Shown here in pieces: positions 34,031 through 45,837 of a stretch of 64,000 nt of DNA; position 1 is the first letter of the stretch; each line of letters opens with the position of its first letter. Made by a program: the position numbers and the translations under genes. The notes below the pieces were generated by a model. That model made no database searches. It had not been told where the DNA came from and worked only from the letters and a program-made list of their open reading frames with translations. The stretch comes from Deroplatys truncata (Eukaryota; Arthropoda; Insecta; Mantodea; Mantidae), in NCBI GenBank assembly GCA_030765065.1, contig CM060975.1, positions 195,467,507-195,531,506 of the forward strand. Reading direction: 5' to 3'.

Positions 34031-35603
34031 TGTCATGAACTGTCAAGGTATCAAAAGAGTATTGTATTCTCTAACGATTTTCATTTATTGTAGAACCTAG
34101 TGCACAAAATCAAGCTTAAAGAAAATGAATATATCAATAGGAAATATGTTTTATAAATCCACTTGCCACCTTACACTGACTATTAGAGAAAGAGAAAGAA
34201 CAGGCAACAAGAAAACCTGTTTGTGAGAACAACTTAATTAAGGTTTCCCGTTTTGTAACAAAGTGTAATTTTCTGAACAGCGTTCAGAAGTTTGTATTTC
34301 AGTATGAAGCACATAAATAACTAGTTCCTTAAATATCAATTCAGACAGGGAAAGTTCCACTCTAATCAAAATGGAAAAGATTTCAATTTTTAAGAAGGGG
34401 CATTTGGCTTTAATAAGATTTGGAACACACAGAACCATTCCCAAAACAGTATACTGCGATATATGTGTGTGAAGTCCATTATTACAGAATCGAGGAATAG
34501 ATTGAAAAGACGAGACGAAGTCTAGCCGTTCTGTTTCCGGGATTCTGTTGTGCATTTCACACACTTGGATTGCTCACTATTTTAGCACGATTGTGCGTTT
34601 TATTATTTTGAATGAATTATAATTAAAAAGTAAAAGTTTCTAGTGAACTTATCCATTCCATTTTCGATTTCCGGTAACGTAATATTGCCAATTCAACAGC
34701 TATAACTAATACAATAGCTTAGTAAAATACTATAATTTAGGAGACTTTGAGTCAATCGTTTGAAGGTCAATGACGTGACTCAAACCAAATGTTAGTAAAT
34801 AATGTGGACGATAATAGAGATTCATTATTTCAAGAAGAATTTGAAGTCGGTGAGACGGAGATATCAGTATTACAGCGACCAAATTTATGTTGGTAGACAT
34901 GAGTTTCCTTGGGAATGAATTCAAGTGTTGGAATTCTAAATCTCCTTCTGTGCAAATATCATCGGAAAGACGTTGAAAGCACCCCATCCTGCAGAAACGA
35001 TACATAGAATGCTCAAAGCTAGTGTTTTAAAGTCGATATTAACAACCGAAAAACATTGTCCAGAACACTGTGTAACCTCAAATAGAAACCACTTCTCTTC
35101 CCGGATGGCGCTTTTGAAAGAGCAATTGGTCAATTGCACAAACACGGGAGGCGACGGGAGCACATCAGAGCATCTCAATGCAGTTCGAACGAAATAATTA
35201 AATGAAACGTTTTATTTCCATTGAAGACTGCAAGAAGAATGTGTCGTTCACAATACCAACATTACCAACAAAATTAGTTCTGGTAATTAATTGTTCTTTC
35301 ACACAAGCAATATTGAGGGTTGTTCACGATCTATGGTAATAATATCAGAGAGCACAATATCTCCGCGCTGAAACACATGGAACCGAATGAAAGTTCAACA
35401 GTATGAATGTATCACTATGTTTGCTCAGCTGTGTGCTCCTGTTCTTGCTGCATCAAATGGCGTCAAAAATAGAACCATTCTGATAAGGGTACACTATTGC
35501 CCTTTCCGATACAAAATATTTGTATTCTAAGATTATTAAGCAGTGCAAGAGGCGTGGTTTTACCATACCCAAGAAAGTGATCTCATGTGCGCTCAACAAA
35601 AAA
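34031..35603. other. Unassigned sequence
   Basis: Frames of 80-108 codons on both strands (34238-34564 and 34730-35197) show no recognisable motif and overlap antisense, so I do not call them genes. Confidence 0.35.
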
Positions 35604-36481
35604 TCTGATGTGTTACACTCTCAGGACTTTCTCTACTCTTGTACAAACTATTTATACAACCGCTTATTCTCCATATGCTTCATGTTAATCGAGATATCGA
35701 GATGTTAATCTTATTGCTAATTTTCTTGTAGATGCAAGGGAAATTGCTAGCCTTTAAACGTTAGTAAAATATTTTAAGAGCTGGTTGCTATGTGGAGTAT
35801 TCCATTCTCTTTGCATTACCAGGACAAAAAAAATGAATAACGTATTTGAGAAAAAGTATGTATTGGAAAATTTAAGGGAATAGCAAGCAATATCTCGAAA
35901 ATGGTTCACCCAACAAAAAAAATGCATATGACATAAATTGTGTATTTTAACGCGATCTACATTTTTTGTGTAGTAAAATGTTGTCTATCTATGGTTTGCC
36001 AGTTATGCAAACGTCGTTCACAATGAATACTTTTGAAGACATCTCCAGAAAATTCAAGATATACATTTTATTTGTCATGAAAATATCTTAAACATACCTA
36101 TGATATTTTAATCAAACTCGTTAGAGCCATTTTTGAGAAAATAAAAGTTTTCGAAAAATGTTCCATATAAAGGGTAATCTGGGGTGGGGGGATTTTCTTG
36201 AAAACCTTCGTGTCGCATCTCTGGAAGATGCTGAACCTAAATACCAAGTTTGGTGTTTATCCGACTGTTCGTTTCTGAGTTATGTTGTTCACAGACAGAC
36301 AGACAGACAGACACACACACACACACACAAACACATACAGACACACACATGGACATGTTTCCAAAAATGCTTTTTTTGGATTCAGGGGGTCTCAAAACAT
36401 ATATTTCCGGTGAAATCTCGGTATCGAATTTTTGGGTGGAATACAATACTTCCCCTACTTACTACACGTAGTAGAGAAAGT
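35604..36481 (-). mobile_element. HINE-like element, complete, minus strand
   Basis: Runs from TCTGATGTGTTACACTC (preceded by AAAAAA) to TACACGTAGTAGAGAAAGT (followed by AAAAA). The 3' arm is GACTTTCTCTACTCTTGTAC. Microsatellite: CAGACAGACAGACAGACACACAC... at 36293-36349. The flanking A-runs on both sides fit insertion into a homopolymer. Confidence 0.88.
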
Positions 36482-37526
36482 AAAAAGGTAAGGTCACATC
36501 AAGACTCATTCCAAAGGGCAAGAAACAGGGAAAATCCAGGATCGCCACCAGTCGCAGAACGGAGGTAATTTGAAAGGTGAAGATCCATGACTCTGAACCA
36601 AATCTTGCAACTCAAAGGGCCATTGCACTGTAATTAGGGATCTTTGTTACTACTGTGAACACCATAATCAACCAGGATTTGAATCTAGAAAAGTACCATA
36701 AGAGCCGGGGGTATAAGCTGTTGCCTAACATATTGCAGAACGTGCCGCTAACAGCTGTATGAACGATACCTAGCTGGTGAAAAATGGATGGTTGTTTTTT
36801 TTTTTTTTTTTTTTTTAGCTGAGGCATATGTGACTGCAACAAATCCTGGGCTATATATTACCTACCAAGGGGAGAAAAAATTGAAACTAACGAAATTTTC
36901 CTCAATGGTTTCATTGTAAGAGCAAGGTACAGTTACGATGGCAAATTAACCATTTGACGCGTACATAAAATTGTGAAAATCAGCTCGGCATGTTATCAGA
37001 CCAACATCCTGATAAACTTTTCCATACAAAAATCCCTGCTCTCTATGGTGCAGATGTAAATAAAGTCTCCTTCAACCTACAAATTTTTGGAGCGACATCC
37101 GTGTTAAGTCATCTGATGCATCACTGATGGAGTTTTGTGCATTTGGGTTACCGAAAATGTGTGTGTGGTCCAATGATTAAAACCCAAAGTTTACTAGAAA
37201 GCCAACGACAAGCGAATACGAGTGAACACCATTGTCTATAGACAATAATATGTTTCAAAGGAAGGGCCTCCGATAAAACCACTGTGGTTAAGGTAGTGTA
37301 TAAATGGAACTTAAAAAAACAAAAGTAAAGTAGACAGAAGAATAAGCTTTTGTAGGAATAGTTTGTAGAAGACAGAGAATCATGTGAATACAAAATATCA
37401 GATTTTTCTCTAATGTATTGCTAGACACCACAGTCTTTGATAGTGTCAGAAACACTGTCTTTCTTCAAATCCTGTGTTTACTATACATTTAGCCATAAAC
37501 TCTGTAGACGCCTAACTAATTAGTAA
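36482..37526. other. Unassigned, with a short HINE 3' fragment
   Basis: 37335-37407 matches the HINE 3' end (ATAAGCTTTTGTAGGAATAGTTTGTA ... CATGTGAATACAAAATATCAGA). The plus frames at 36640-37140 vaguely recall a Tc1/mariner helix-turn-helix (INQDLNLEKYHKSRG) but are too decayed to call. A 21-T run lies at 36796-36816. Confidence 0.35.
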
Positions 37527-38096
37527 AACGGTAAAGGTACGTATCACGAGAGGCCCCGGAACCGGGGCAGAGCACCGCACGCAGGTCAGACGACCCTTTA
37601 TGCTTCCAATGTGACCCCTGTGAGGAAGGGAGGGAGGGATGAGGCAGAGACCCCAAGGGCGACCAGTTCCGAATGCCGTCAGGCGCAAGCAGGTGTCCCT
37701 AGTTTCCGGATAGAACGCATAGGACGTCGCACGGTCCCTGCCCACAAGCCACCAAACTCCAGGATCCCCTGGAACAGAGTCCCACGCTGCGGAGAGAGCT
37801 AACTGAGCGGTACCGCAGCGACGCCAGAGAAGAAACCTTTACAGAGCGCAAGCCACCGCCCAGCCTCAACCCGCCGAACACCGTCGCCTGGTCCTACAAC
37901 CCCGAAACAGATGAAGACGGGTACAGGAAATGAAAGGAAAGAGAATCGTAGTAGAAGATGAACTACCCCAGCATTCGCCTGGCGACCCGGGGAAACCGCG
38001 AAAAAACCATGGGCCAGAGTAGGCGTCGCCGGGATCGATTCGGGACTTCCCGAATGCGGGCTACAGACGTAACCGCCTGAGCCATCCCGCTCGGTC
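37527..38096 (-). mobile_element. tRNA-derived SINE, family 1, full length, minus strand
   Basis: Reverse-strand head ACCGAGCGGGATGGCTCAGGCGG with a clear A box. The B box is damaged (GAATCGATCCC). CCCGGGTCGCCAGGCGAATGCTGGGG, the long body and the tail CGTACCTTTACCG follow. It is the best-preserved head of this family here. Confidence 0.8.
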
Positions 38097-38207
38097 TGAC
38101 TAATAAGTAGACAGATGGCAAAGTTTGGTGTCGCTCTCATTAATGTAGAAAACAACGAAGAGTATTTATGTATAGTACATAACTTGTTTTCCTAGTTGAT
38201 TTTCATT

Positions 38208-39044
38208 ACTTTCTCTACTACGTATAGTAAGTAGGGGAAGCATTGTATTCCACCTAAAAATTCGATATCGAGATTTCACCGGAAATACATGTTTTGAGGA
38301 CCCTGAATCCAAAAAAAGCATTTTTGGAAACATGTCCGTGTGTGTGTATGTCTGTGAACAGCATAACTCAGAAACGAACAGTCGGATAAAACCAAACTTG
38401 GTATTTAGGTTCAGCATCTTCCAGAGATGCGACACGAAGGTTTTCAAGAAAATCCCCACAACCCAGATTACCCATTACATGGAACATTTTTCGAAAATTT
38501 TAATTTTCTCAAAAATGGCTCTAACGATTTTGATTAAAATGTCATATGTTTAAGATATTTTCATGACAAATGAAATGTATATCTCGAATTTTCTGGGAAT
38601 GTCTCCAAAAGTATTCTTCATTGTGAACGACTTTTGCATAACTGGTAAACCATAAGAGATAGACAAAATTTTACTACACAAAAAATGTAGATTGCGTTAA
38701 AATACACAATTTATGTCATATACATTTGTTTTGTTGAGTAAACCATTTTCGAGATATTGCTTGTTATTCCCTTAAATTTTCCAATACTTATACTTTTTCT
38801 CAAATTCGTTATTTATTTTTTTGTCCTGGTAATGCAAAGAGTATGGAATACTCCACATAGCAACCAGCTCTTAAAATATTTGACTATAGCTTAAAGCCTA
38901 CCAAATCCCCTAGCATCTACAAGAAAATTAGCAATAAGATTGACATCTCGATATCTCGATTAACATGAAGCATATGGATATTAAGCGTTTGTAAAAATAG
39001 TTTGTACAAGAGTAGAGAAAGTCATGGGAGTGTAACACATCAGA
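38208..39044 (+). mobile_element. HINE-like element, complete
   Basis: Starts ACTTTCTCTACTACGTATAGTAAGTAG and has a very short microsatellite (38336-38352). The 3' variant TTTTTTGTCCTGGTAATGCAAAGAGTATGGAATACTCC is shared with 47216-48064. It ends AGTAGAGAAAGTCATGGGAGTGTAACACATCAGA before a T-run. Confidence 0.88.
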
Positions 39045-39713
39045 TTTTTTTCAGTAGTGTGAGTGAACACCGACTGAATTCTGTTTAAACAACGGAAATC
39101 CTTCTTGACCTTAAACGTTGCTTAATTAGACAGTATCTAAAGCTAATCCTTTATGTAATCTACCCACTTTTTCCCAGTTACGCTCACGTTATAACTTGCA
39201 TAAATCTTGGTGGTTGAAAGGATGGATTCCTTTAGAGGTTTACCCAAAATTTCAGGTAGTTTTATTGCTAATTATGCCGTAAATATCTTCCAAGCAATAT
39301 TTCTTTTCCCCACACACGAAAACCTATCAGCTTAGTTCCAAGCTATTCTTTCCACTCTAGAGGAGAAGATAATTGGGTAGATTGCGAAAGTGCATGTTTT
39401 GGCTGGTTAAAGTGCTTTAAATTGCAAGTGTACTGTAATGCTTGTAGTTGCAACCACACTTGTAGCACTGTTGTATCACGCAAATTAGAAATGGGTTTGT
39501 GGCTATCAAGATTGTTGCATCAAACCACACAAGCTTGTTTACATGAGAACTGAAGGAACCAAATGTGCACTTCCAATTTTGCGATAAATATCCAGTTTTC
39601 ATCGAGCTATGTTCTTATGGCGTAAAGAAGCAGCCGTACAGAATGAATCTGTTATTTTGTTAAGCTCCTTGTACACGATCAAATTTGTGTCAAATTCAGT
39701 ACTTTACAAGACT
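39045..39713. other. Unassigned sequence
   Basis: Nothing recognised. Confidence 0.4.
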
Positions 39714-40010
39714 TTATGCTCGACCACGTCAAAATGCAGTATTTATACGACTGGTAGCCTCATTAAAGTACACCTGTTCATTAAAGTATTGGTATTCGGC
39801 CAATCAGAAGTGCCCACGTTACAATTGAAAGAGCAAGTATCGATTATTCTGCGTAGTACGTCTCACAACGCTAGCAACTTTGTTTGACACGGGTGCTACA
39901 AGGTCATTGTATTGTAACCATAGATAAAGAAATAACGATTGTAACACATCACTCAAACCAGAAGCGAATACTTATGAAACCTTTAATTTAGATACATGGT
40001 CGAGCATAAA
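39714..40010. repeat. Inverted-repeat-bounded segment (MITE-like?)
   Basis: TTTATGCTCGACCACGT at 39714-39730 and ACATGGTCGAGCATAAA ending near 40010 are inverted copies differing at one base, about 297 bp apart outer to outer. No target duplication is evident. A short perfect hairpin TTAACCGAGC/GCTCGGTTAA sits just beyond, at about 40063-40094. Confidence 0.45.
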
Positions 40011-40250
40011 CCGTCGTATGAAACTTGACTACAATGGTGATTTAAACGCTCGTATGATAATTGTTAACCGAGCAAGCGAAGCGGGCTCGGTTAATAATAA
40101 TACTCACGTTTTAATTACTACCATTATACTCCGTTGCATAATATACTATTTCAAGAGTTGTTAGCACTTCACAACTTTTCTTGTCAAGTTGCTTCCAGTA
40201 CTTTTAAAGTCATTGAAAGTCTTGAAAGTAAATAAAGACATGCCCTAAAC

Positions 40251-40999
40251 CATAGGTCTCCAAAATACGGCCCGCGAGCCAAATCCGACCCGCTAGTGCC
40301 ATCAATCCGGCCCACGACAGCTAATAACCAGTGTGATCAATCCGGTCCGCGACAGCTAATGGCTTATTGTTATTGTTGCTGTGATAAGTTGGATAAAAAA
40401 CACAGGATGATAATAATGGGTTTTATTTACTTGCTAGGTAAATCTTAATGACAAGTATAATACGCAGAAAATTTAACTTAAGCATAATAACTAACAAATA
40501 ATTGAAATGAATCCCACTAACGTTATAAAATAGTGAACATCCCGCGGTTTCACCCTGCTGGAGTAAAGAGTGTCGTGTATGTATGTATACCGATGTCTGG
40601 AATGTATGCATCCTAAATCACACACATGATTTTAATCCTGAAAATCCCCCAGGAGTGAAAAAGCTAAATTAGCGCAAATGAAACCGCGGGGTGTTAACTC
40701 GTAAAAAATACTAATGAGATTTATGTAACTGTGATTTTTCACAGATAATAGTTTGTAGTTGTGGACCAATTTTACTTGTACCACTTATTAAAAGAGATTT
40801 AAGGTGCTCATCGGTTAACTTAGATCTGTAAGCATTCTTTGTGTACTTCATTTTGGAGAATGTTTTCTCACAAATCGCGCGTACTCGGCGACTACTCTAG
40901 AAACTATAGATAATGCCAGGAAAATTCAAACGGTTTTGGCCCTTGAACTTACTAGAGTAATCAGTACGGCCCTAAGGCTGGAAAGTTTAGAGATCCCAG
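40251..40999 (-). mobile_element. hAT relic (SCAND3/GTF2IRD2-like), with 8-bp target duplication
   Basis: The ends CATAGGTCTCCAAAATACGG (left) and, reversed, CTGGGATCTCTAAACTTTCC (right) are imperfect terminal repeats of hAT type. Left flank CCCTAAAC (40243-40250) and right flank CTCTAAAC (41000-41007) match in 7 of 8 bases, the hAT target length. Near the left end is the tract CGGCCCGCGAGCC, common in this group of hATs. Most of the transposase is deleted. Confidence 0.78.
40740..40885 (-). pseudogene. hAT transposase C-terminal dimerisation fragment
   Basis: Minus strand reads CEKTFSKMKYTKNAYRSKLT followed by DEHLKSLL. This is the C-terminal signature (C-E-x-x-F-S-x-M-K ... R..L...HL) of the SCAND3/ZBED5/GTF2IRD2 group of hAT transposases. 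Only this last part remains inside the 749-bp deletion derivative. Confidence 0.75.
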
Positions 41000-41007
41000 C
41001 TCTAAAC

Positions 41008-41417
41008 GACCAAAGATGACAATGATTTGATGGCTTTGGCCAATGAAATGCGAGTATTCACAGTGTGTCACGAAATCTGCAACATGGCTCAAAGCGAAAA
41101 GTAAACAAAAATGGCTACCCGGCCAAGGTATGTCGTATGCGAACTGATTAGGTTATACATAAGCTGACCATGGGTGGTATTAATAAAAGCGAGCCGTGAC
41201 TCATGAGCCATGTCTTGTAGCATAACCGATTCGTCGGTAGCAGCGAGTCGGGAATCACAGATTTAGTATTAATAAAAACTTCCCCTCCGTACTGAGCCTT
41301 GGCTCTATGATTGCGAGTCTCTGACTCTGTTTCCCCTCTTCCTGATAACAAATGCATTATTGTCGAGTGGCAGTAAACATTCGATTCAGTATGGCAGTAT
41401 ATCCATCAGAAATGACG
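41008..41417. other. Unassigned sequence
   Basis: Nothing recognised. Confidence 0.35.
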
Positions 41418-41950
41418 TATTGGTTTTTCGTGGTTCCCCGTGTGAACAGGCTAATGCTAGGGTGGTTCAGCTTCTACCACAACTCTCCTGCCCCCCATTC
41501 CCCTCATTATTAATACCTTGTCATCTGTTTCAGGGTTGTAGGAGCAGGCAACGGTGTTAGGCGCGTTGCTGCTGGGCGGTGGCTGCGTGCTCTATGGAGG
41601 TTTCTTCCCTGGCGTCGCCCAGAGACCGCTCGGTTGGGCATCGCCTTTGGGTGCTTTCGGACAGGCCTCCTTTGGGGACCCTCTGAAGGCGGGGCCCAAT
41701 CGGTGCGCTCAGGCGGCGTTGGAAGCGTTCTATCTGGAAATGTTAGGGACCCGTCCGTGCTTGCGCCCGTCGTCACCCGGATCTGGTCGCTCTTCAGTCT
41801 CTCCCCTCATCCCTCCCTTTTAGGGATTACGGTAGAAGCACAAGAGTGGTATGGCCTGCGTGCGGTGCTCTGTCCCTGTTTCATGGCCTCCTTCCGTTCG
41901 TCTGTACCTTTACCTTTTGTTTTCTTTGTTCGATTATTTATTTCTTCAAC
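41418..41950 (+). mobile_element. SINE family 1, tRNA head missing
   Basis: Starts in GGTTTTTCGTGGTTCCCCGTGTGAACAGGC, past where the A and B boxes would be, then follows the family 1 body closely (TTTCAGGGTTGTAGGAGCAGGC, TTCTTCCCTGGCGTCG, GGATCTGGTCGCTC, TTACGGTAGAAGCAC). It ends TCTGTACCTTTACCTTTTG. Several 66-109 codon frames here are products of the GC-rich body. Confidence 0.78.
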
Positions 41951-42054
41951 TAATGCCCTTTAATGATCCCGATATCATCGATGACTTTGTTACCTGTTAT
42001 TTTACTTCTGCAATTAAATTCCTTTTGCTAGTAATATTACCACCCAAGTAACAA

Positions 42055-42490
42055 ACTCATTACCCAAAAATTCGGTTTCGGGATTTCATAGGAAATCTTT
42101 CTTGAAGTTCCCTGAATAAAAAAAGGACGTTTTAGAAAAGTGATGTGTGTGTATGTGTCTGTAAACAGCATAACGTGAAAACGAAGATAAGTGGATAATT
42201 ACCAAACTTAGTATTTAAGTTTAGCATTTTCCAAGGATGCAACGAAAATTTTCAAACAGTGCCGTTATTCTTCATTTTTAAAGAAATTCTCTAATGAAAA
42301 CGCATTAAAATTCTCAAATTCTGATATAAGTAAAATGCAAATCTTGGGTTTTCTGTGAATATCCTGTGGTTTCCTACATTCTTATTGGATTTTGTATAAT
42401 GTTTTACAACTAGGAAACCTTAGATAAGAGATAGACAAAGCTTGCTAGAGAAAAAATGTAGAACTCATTATGATACGGTAATTTGTATCA
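42055..42490 (+). mobile_element. HINE-like element, internal fragment
   Basis: ACCCAAAAATTCGGTTTCGGGATTTCATAGG, AAAAAGGACGTTTTAGAAA, a short GTGTGTGTATGTGTCTG tract, AACAGCATAACGTGAAAACGAAG, ACCAAACTTAGTATTTAAG and AGATAAGAGATAGACAAAG appear in family order. Both ends are missing. Confidence 0.7.
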
Positions 42491-42503
42491 CAAATTACTT
42501 AAA

Positions 42504-43235
42504 TGTAAATAATGATTGTAATATGAATATGTATTTTTATGTGACATTGATTTCAGAGGTTTATTAATTGTAATTATTATTGGTAAATAATAATATACGG
42601 CTTTACTGAAACTGTCAATAATAACGCAATAATGCAGCGAGGGAATGAGTTGTTTATCGTTATTGGGAACAAGGAAGTTACGTAATGTTCGCGGGTTTTC
42701 GGTAGAAATTTCTAGAATGTCTCCTAAAGCAATATGTATTCGTGGTTTTCATTGGATATTAAAATAGACGCTAATGTTGGCGCGTTTTATTAGCCAATAG
42801 TAGTTCATTTATAATCTTTAGGCATGTCGAGGAGTGGGAGTATATAAGCCAGGTCCGAGGTTGATCGCCCCGCAGTTCAACAAAATTCTCAATACCTTGC
42901 ACGTTGGTCGCCCAGTTCATCAAAATTTCTAGCACGCTGTCTTCAGTTCGTCATAAGTTACGAGCAGCAGAATTACGAGAATCTAAAGTATTATACAGTT
43001 AAATATACACAAAGTTGAAGTACGTGAGTTAAAAGTGAGAAGTTATTACAAACAGTTTCAGTTTGGCGAGTATTTACATCAATATGTAAAAGTGTTAGTG
43101 CACGTGTTCGACAATAAAAGATTATAAAAACAAATTTCGTCATTAAGTGTAATTTCTGGATAAAAGATTCCTTTCCGCTTCACAACTGATACCTGTAGAG
43201 ATACCTGTTCGATCCAAACAGCTAGCCGGAGGACA
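42504..43235 (+). mobile_element. Solo LTR, family B, with CTTAAA target duplication
   Basis: Begins TGTAAATAATG and ends AGCTAGCCGGAGGACA. CTTAAA lies on both sides (42498-42503 and 43236-43241). The TATA box TATATAA is at 42841, and a polyadenylation signal AATAAA lies near 43111 in the expected R/U5 region. It aligns with the minus-strand copy at 1301-1988. It is a clear solo LTR, and the duplication sets the family limits at 732 bp. Confidence 0.87.
42705..42848 (+). promoter_or_regulatory. LTR promoter: three-unit heat-shock element and TATA box
   Basis: GAAatTTCtaGAA at 42705-42717 is a perfect three-unit heat-shock element, about 125 bp upstream of TATATAA at 42841. The minus-strand copy at 1301-1988 keeps only degenerate units. 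Confidence 0.5.
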
Positions 43236-43266
43236 CTTAAAATAAATTATTTCAAAACTGATACAA

Positions 43267-43567
43267 ATTGCTACGCCAGATGGAGCTACAAACCAAAACA
43301 AGGAGTGACGTCACAAGATGGCAACGCGTGAAGTAAGCAGCACAACATGATCTACAAGTTCTAATAACTTACGCTACACAAACTACGTAAGAAACATTAT
43401 TCACTCGCAAATTGGCTTCCACAACATGGGGCTACAAATACACAAAAACATACTACGTAAGCATCTTCCGTTGCATATTGGCTCCCAAACGTGGGGCTAC
43501 AATTAATTTGAAGTAAATACAACATTAATTCTACTTCAAATTGGCTCCACAACGTGGGGCTAACAAA
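43267..43567 (+). repeat. Four degenerate copies of an ATTGGCTCCACAACGTGGGGCTAC motif
   Basis: Related motifs start near 43267 (ATTGCTACGCCAGATGGAGC), 43409, 43478 and 43539 at irregular spacing (142, 68 and 61 bp), each embedded in an AATTGGCTnCC.AACGTGGGGCTACAA context. The wording resembles retroelement primer-binding sites (TGGCnCCCAACGTGGGGC). They lie just after the solo LTR's target duplication, outside it. Confidence 0.5.
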
Positions 43568-45837
43568 TAACAAAAACATTATACAATTACCGTCGCAATT
43601 AAAATACACCATTAGAGTAAAATAGTTTAGCTTTATTCGTTTTTTAAGTATTCCATACTGTATTCTAAATAGTATTGTCTCATCTCTCGGAAGATGCCTG
43701 AACCTTTCGGATTCTTCCTTTTTCTTTCCTTCAAGACGCCACTACTATGATTTCTGAATATATTCCTCCTTGTTGCCCATGAGCATTAAACCTTTTCCAT
43801 ATTGTATATATAGTACATAGTGTTTACCTAATTTGAAATGTCTAGACAAAAATGTGTCGTGAATAACCTTTCGTGGCTAGAAGAATTAGTTTCGAAAAAT
43901 ATTAGGTTCCTAATACCGTTCCAAAATAAGTCAGATACGTTCATAAGCATTTATGCGTAATTGTAATAGTAGGATACTCTTGGTACACAGTTACTGCATT
44001 ATAGTCTTGCCCGAGAACGGGGCCGCACATAAACAATGCACACAGTATCACTCCGAGCTTGACATTTCGTGAACGCATGGTTGAGCTTCTCTCTTCCACC
44101 CGGCTGTTTACTTTCGGGAGCTCAAGAAACTGTCGTCATCACCTCCAAATTTTATATTAACCATGTGCTCTCTTTCATTGCACCTGTACTGAGTGTTACA
44201 GAATTACATACCCCTACGCTTGTTAAACTAAATGTACCTATTCAATTATGGATGAATAAATGTTACGAAACATATTTTATTATGTTTACTACAGAAAGCA
44301 CATTAACATGATAGGGGTTCATTGCTTAAGAAAAAGCTATTCACTTTGGCACGTTTCACAAAAACGTCCATTTTGTCTAAAAATCTGCACTTCGATTGCT
44401 TTTCTTTCTCGGTATTCTCAGAGTTCCTGCTTCCTTCACTTCTTTCCTCGCATTGGAAGCATCATTTTCAGACTACCAGCTCCTTCCTATGTTAATTTAA
44501 TGACATCTTTAATAATGATACTCAAATAGTTGAATACATTCAAAATAATGGCTTTGCCACCTACGATATATGCTTAATCAGACTGCTCTTAGCTGCTAAC
44601 TTGTGAAATGAATTATAATTATTCCAGAAAGACATGTAATTAAGAACGTAGTTTCAATAATTACATGTAAACCGTAAAATCCAGTGGCTACAAAAAAAAA
44701 ATTATCCAAAAACTGAGAAGGGGAACTTTAAGAGCATTAAAAGGAATAATGTATATAGGTGGTCAAAAACCCTGCAATGATCGCGACATAAGCAACAATG
44801 TTTAGCACGACCGTTGCTTCGCTCCAGTAAATAACGCAGCAATACCGATGATTTCATGGCTATAATAAGAAATAGAAGCTAATTGTTTAAGTTAGGTTTA
44901 AATGAAATGATTAAACTACTATGCTTATTCACGCCTTTATTGTTTGAAGTACAGAGAAGGGCGATAACATCTAGTGTGGTAACGAACTATTTTATTCACT
45001 TCAAAGGCGCGCTGTGGCGAAGGCAAGTACCCTTTCGTAGATACTATAAGCTGTTTCTTGCTCTATTTTAATTGCAGGTATATACAATGCGTTCACTTTC
45101 GAAATGGAGCTTTTGGCAATGGTGACATTGTTTTATTTGTGTAGCCTAAATAAAGATAGTATCTAAAGTAAACAGCTATAATGTATGATTTTATTTTTGA
45201 AGCTCCATATTAACTGCAAAATTGAAATACTGAATGTTATTTGGCTTTTCAGGATCTTAAAATCCATTTTTAGACCAATTAAATACATTAACGGACCAAT
45301 AGATTACGTGTTCATAATCATTTGTACAGTGTGCATAACAATCGTAAATTTGAGCATATAACACCCTTACGTAAACTGTTGAGGATTCAGTTGAAGACAC
45401 GAAGAATTTCACACTCGCTTGCCTTTCTATACAGAATCTTTCATTCCTTCCTCTCGATTTGTATTCCAGAAAATTTATTCAGTACCCATTCCTTGCCATC
45501 ATTCAGCTTCTTGGCATTTGGAATTCTCTCCCTGTCTTAACCAGAGACAGTAACATATATTTAAGGGAAGTAAATTAAAGCATTGCAGAAACTACGGTTA
45601 AAATCTGTCATGTTTGTTTTCATTTTCCTTATTTTTATGAATAAACAATTGAACCGTTAACTATTATAACAACGCTTCATAATGTGTTGTAGTTGTTCAA
45701 AATATTGCTTCTTTTCAGTCAATTTGTTATTTCTTTTTATGTTACTCCGTGTTATCTTTCGTGTTTCATTCTTGTATCTTTACTTCATCATTGTCGTATT
45801 TTTTGTGTTTTCATTGGTAGTAAAAAAAAGAAGGTAT
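43568..45837. other. Unassigned sequence
   Basis: No gene, LTR or SINE recognised in this 2.3-kb AT-rich stretch. Open frames of 62-96 codons show no motif. Confidence 0.4.

Noticed and set aside
36640-37140. Tc1/mariner transposase remnant
   Set aside because: A few residues recall an HTH, but stops are frequent and no catalytic motif could be placed.
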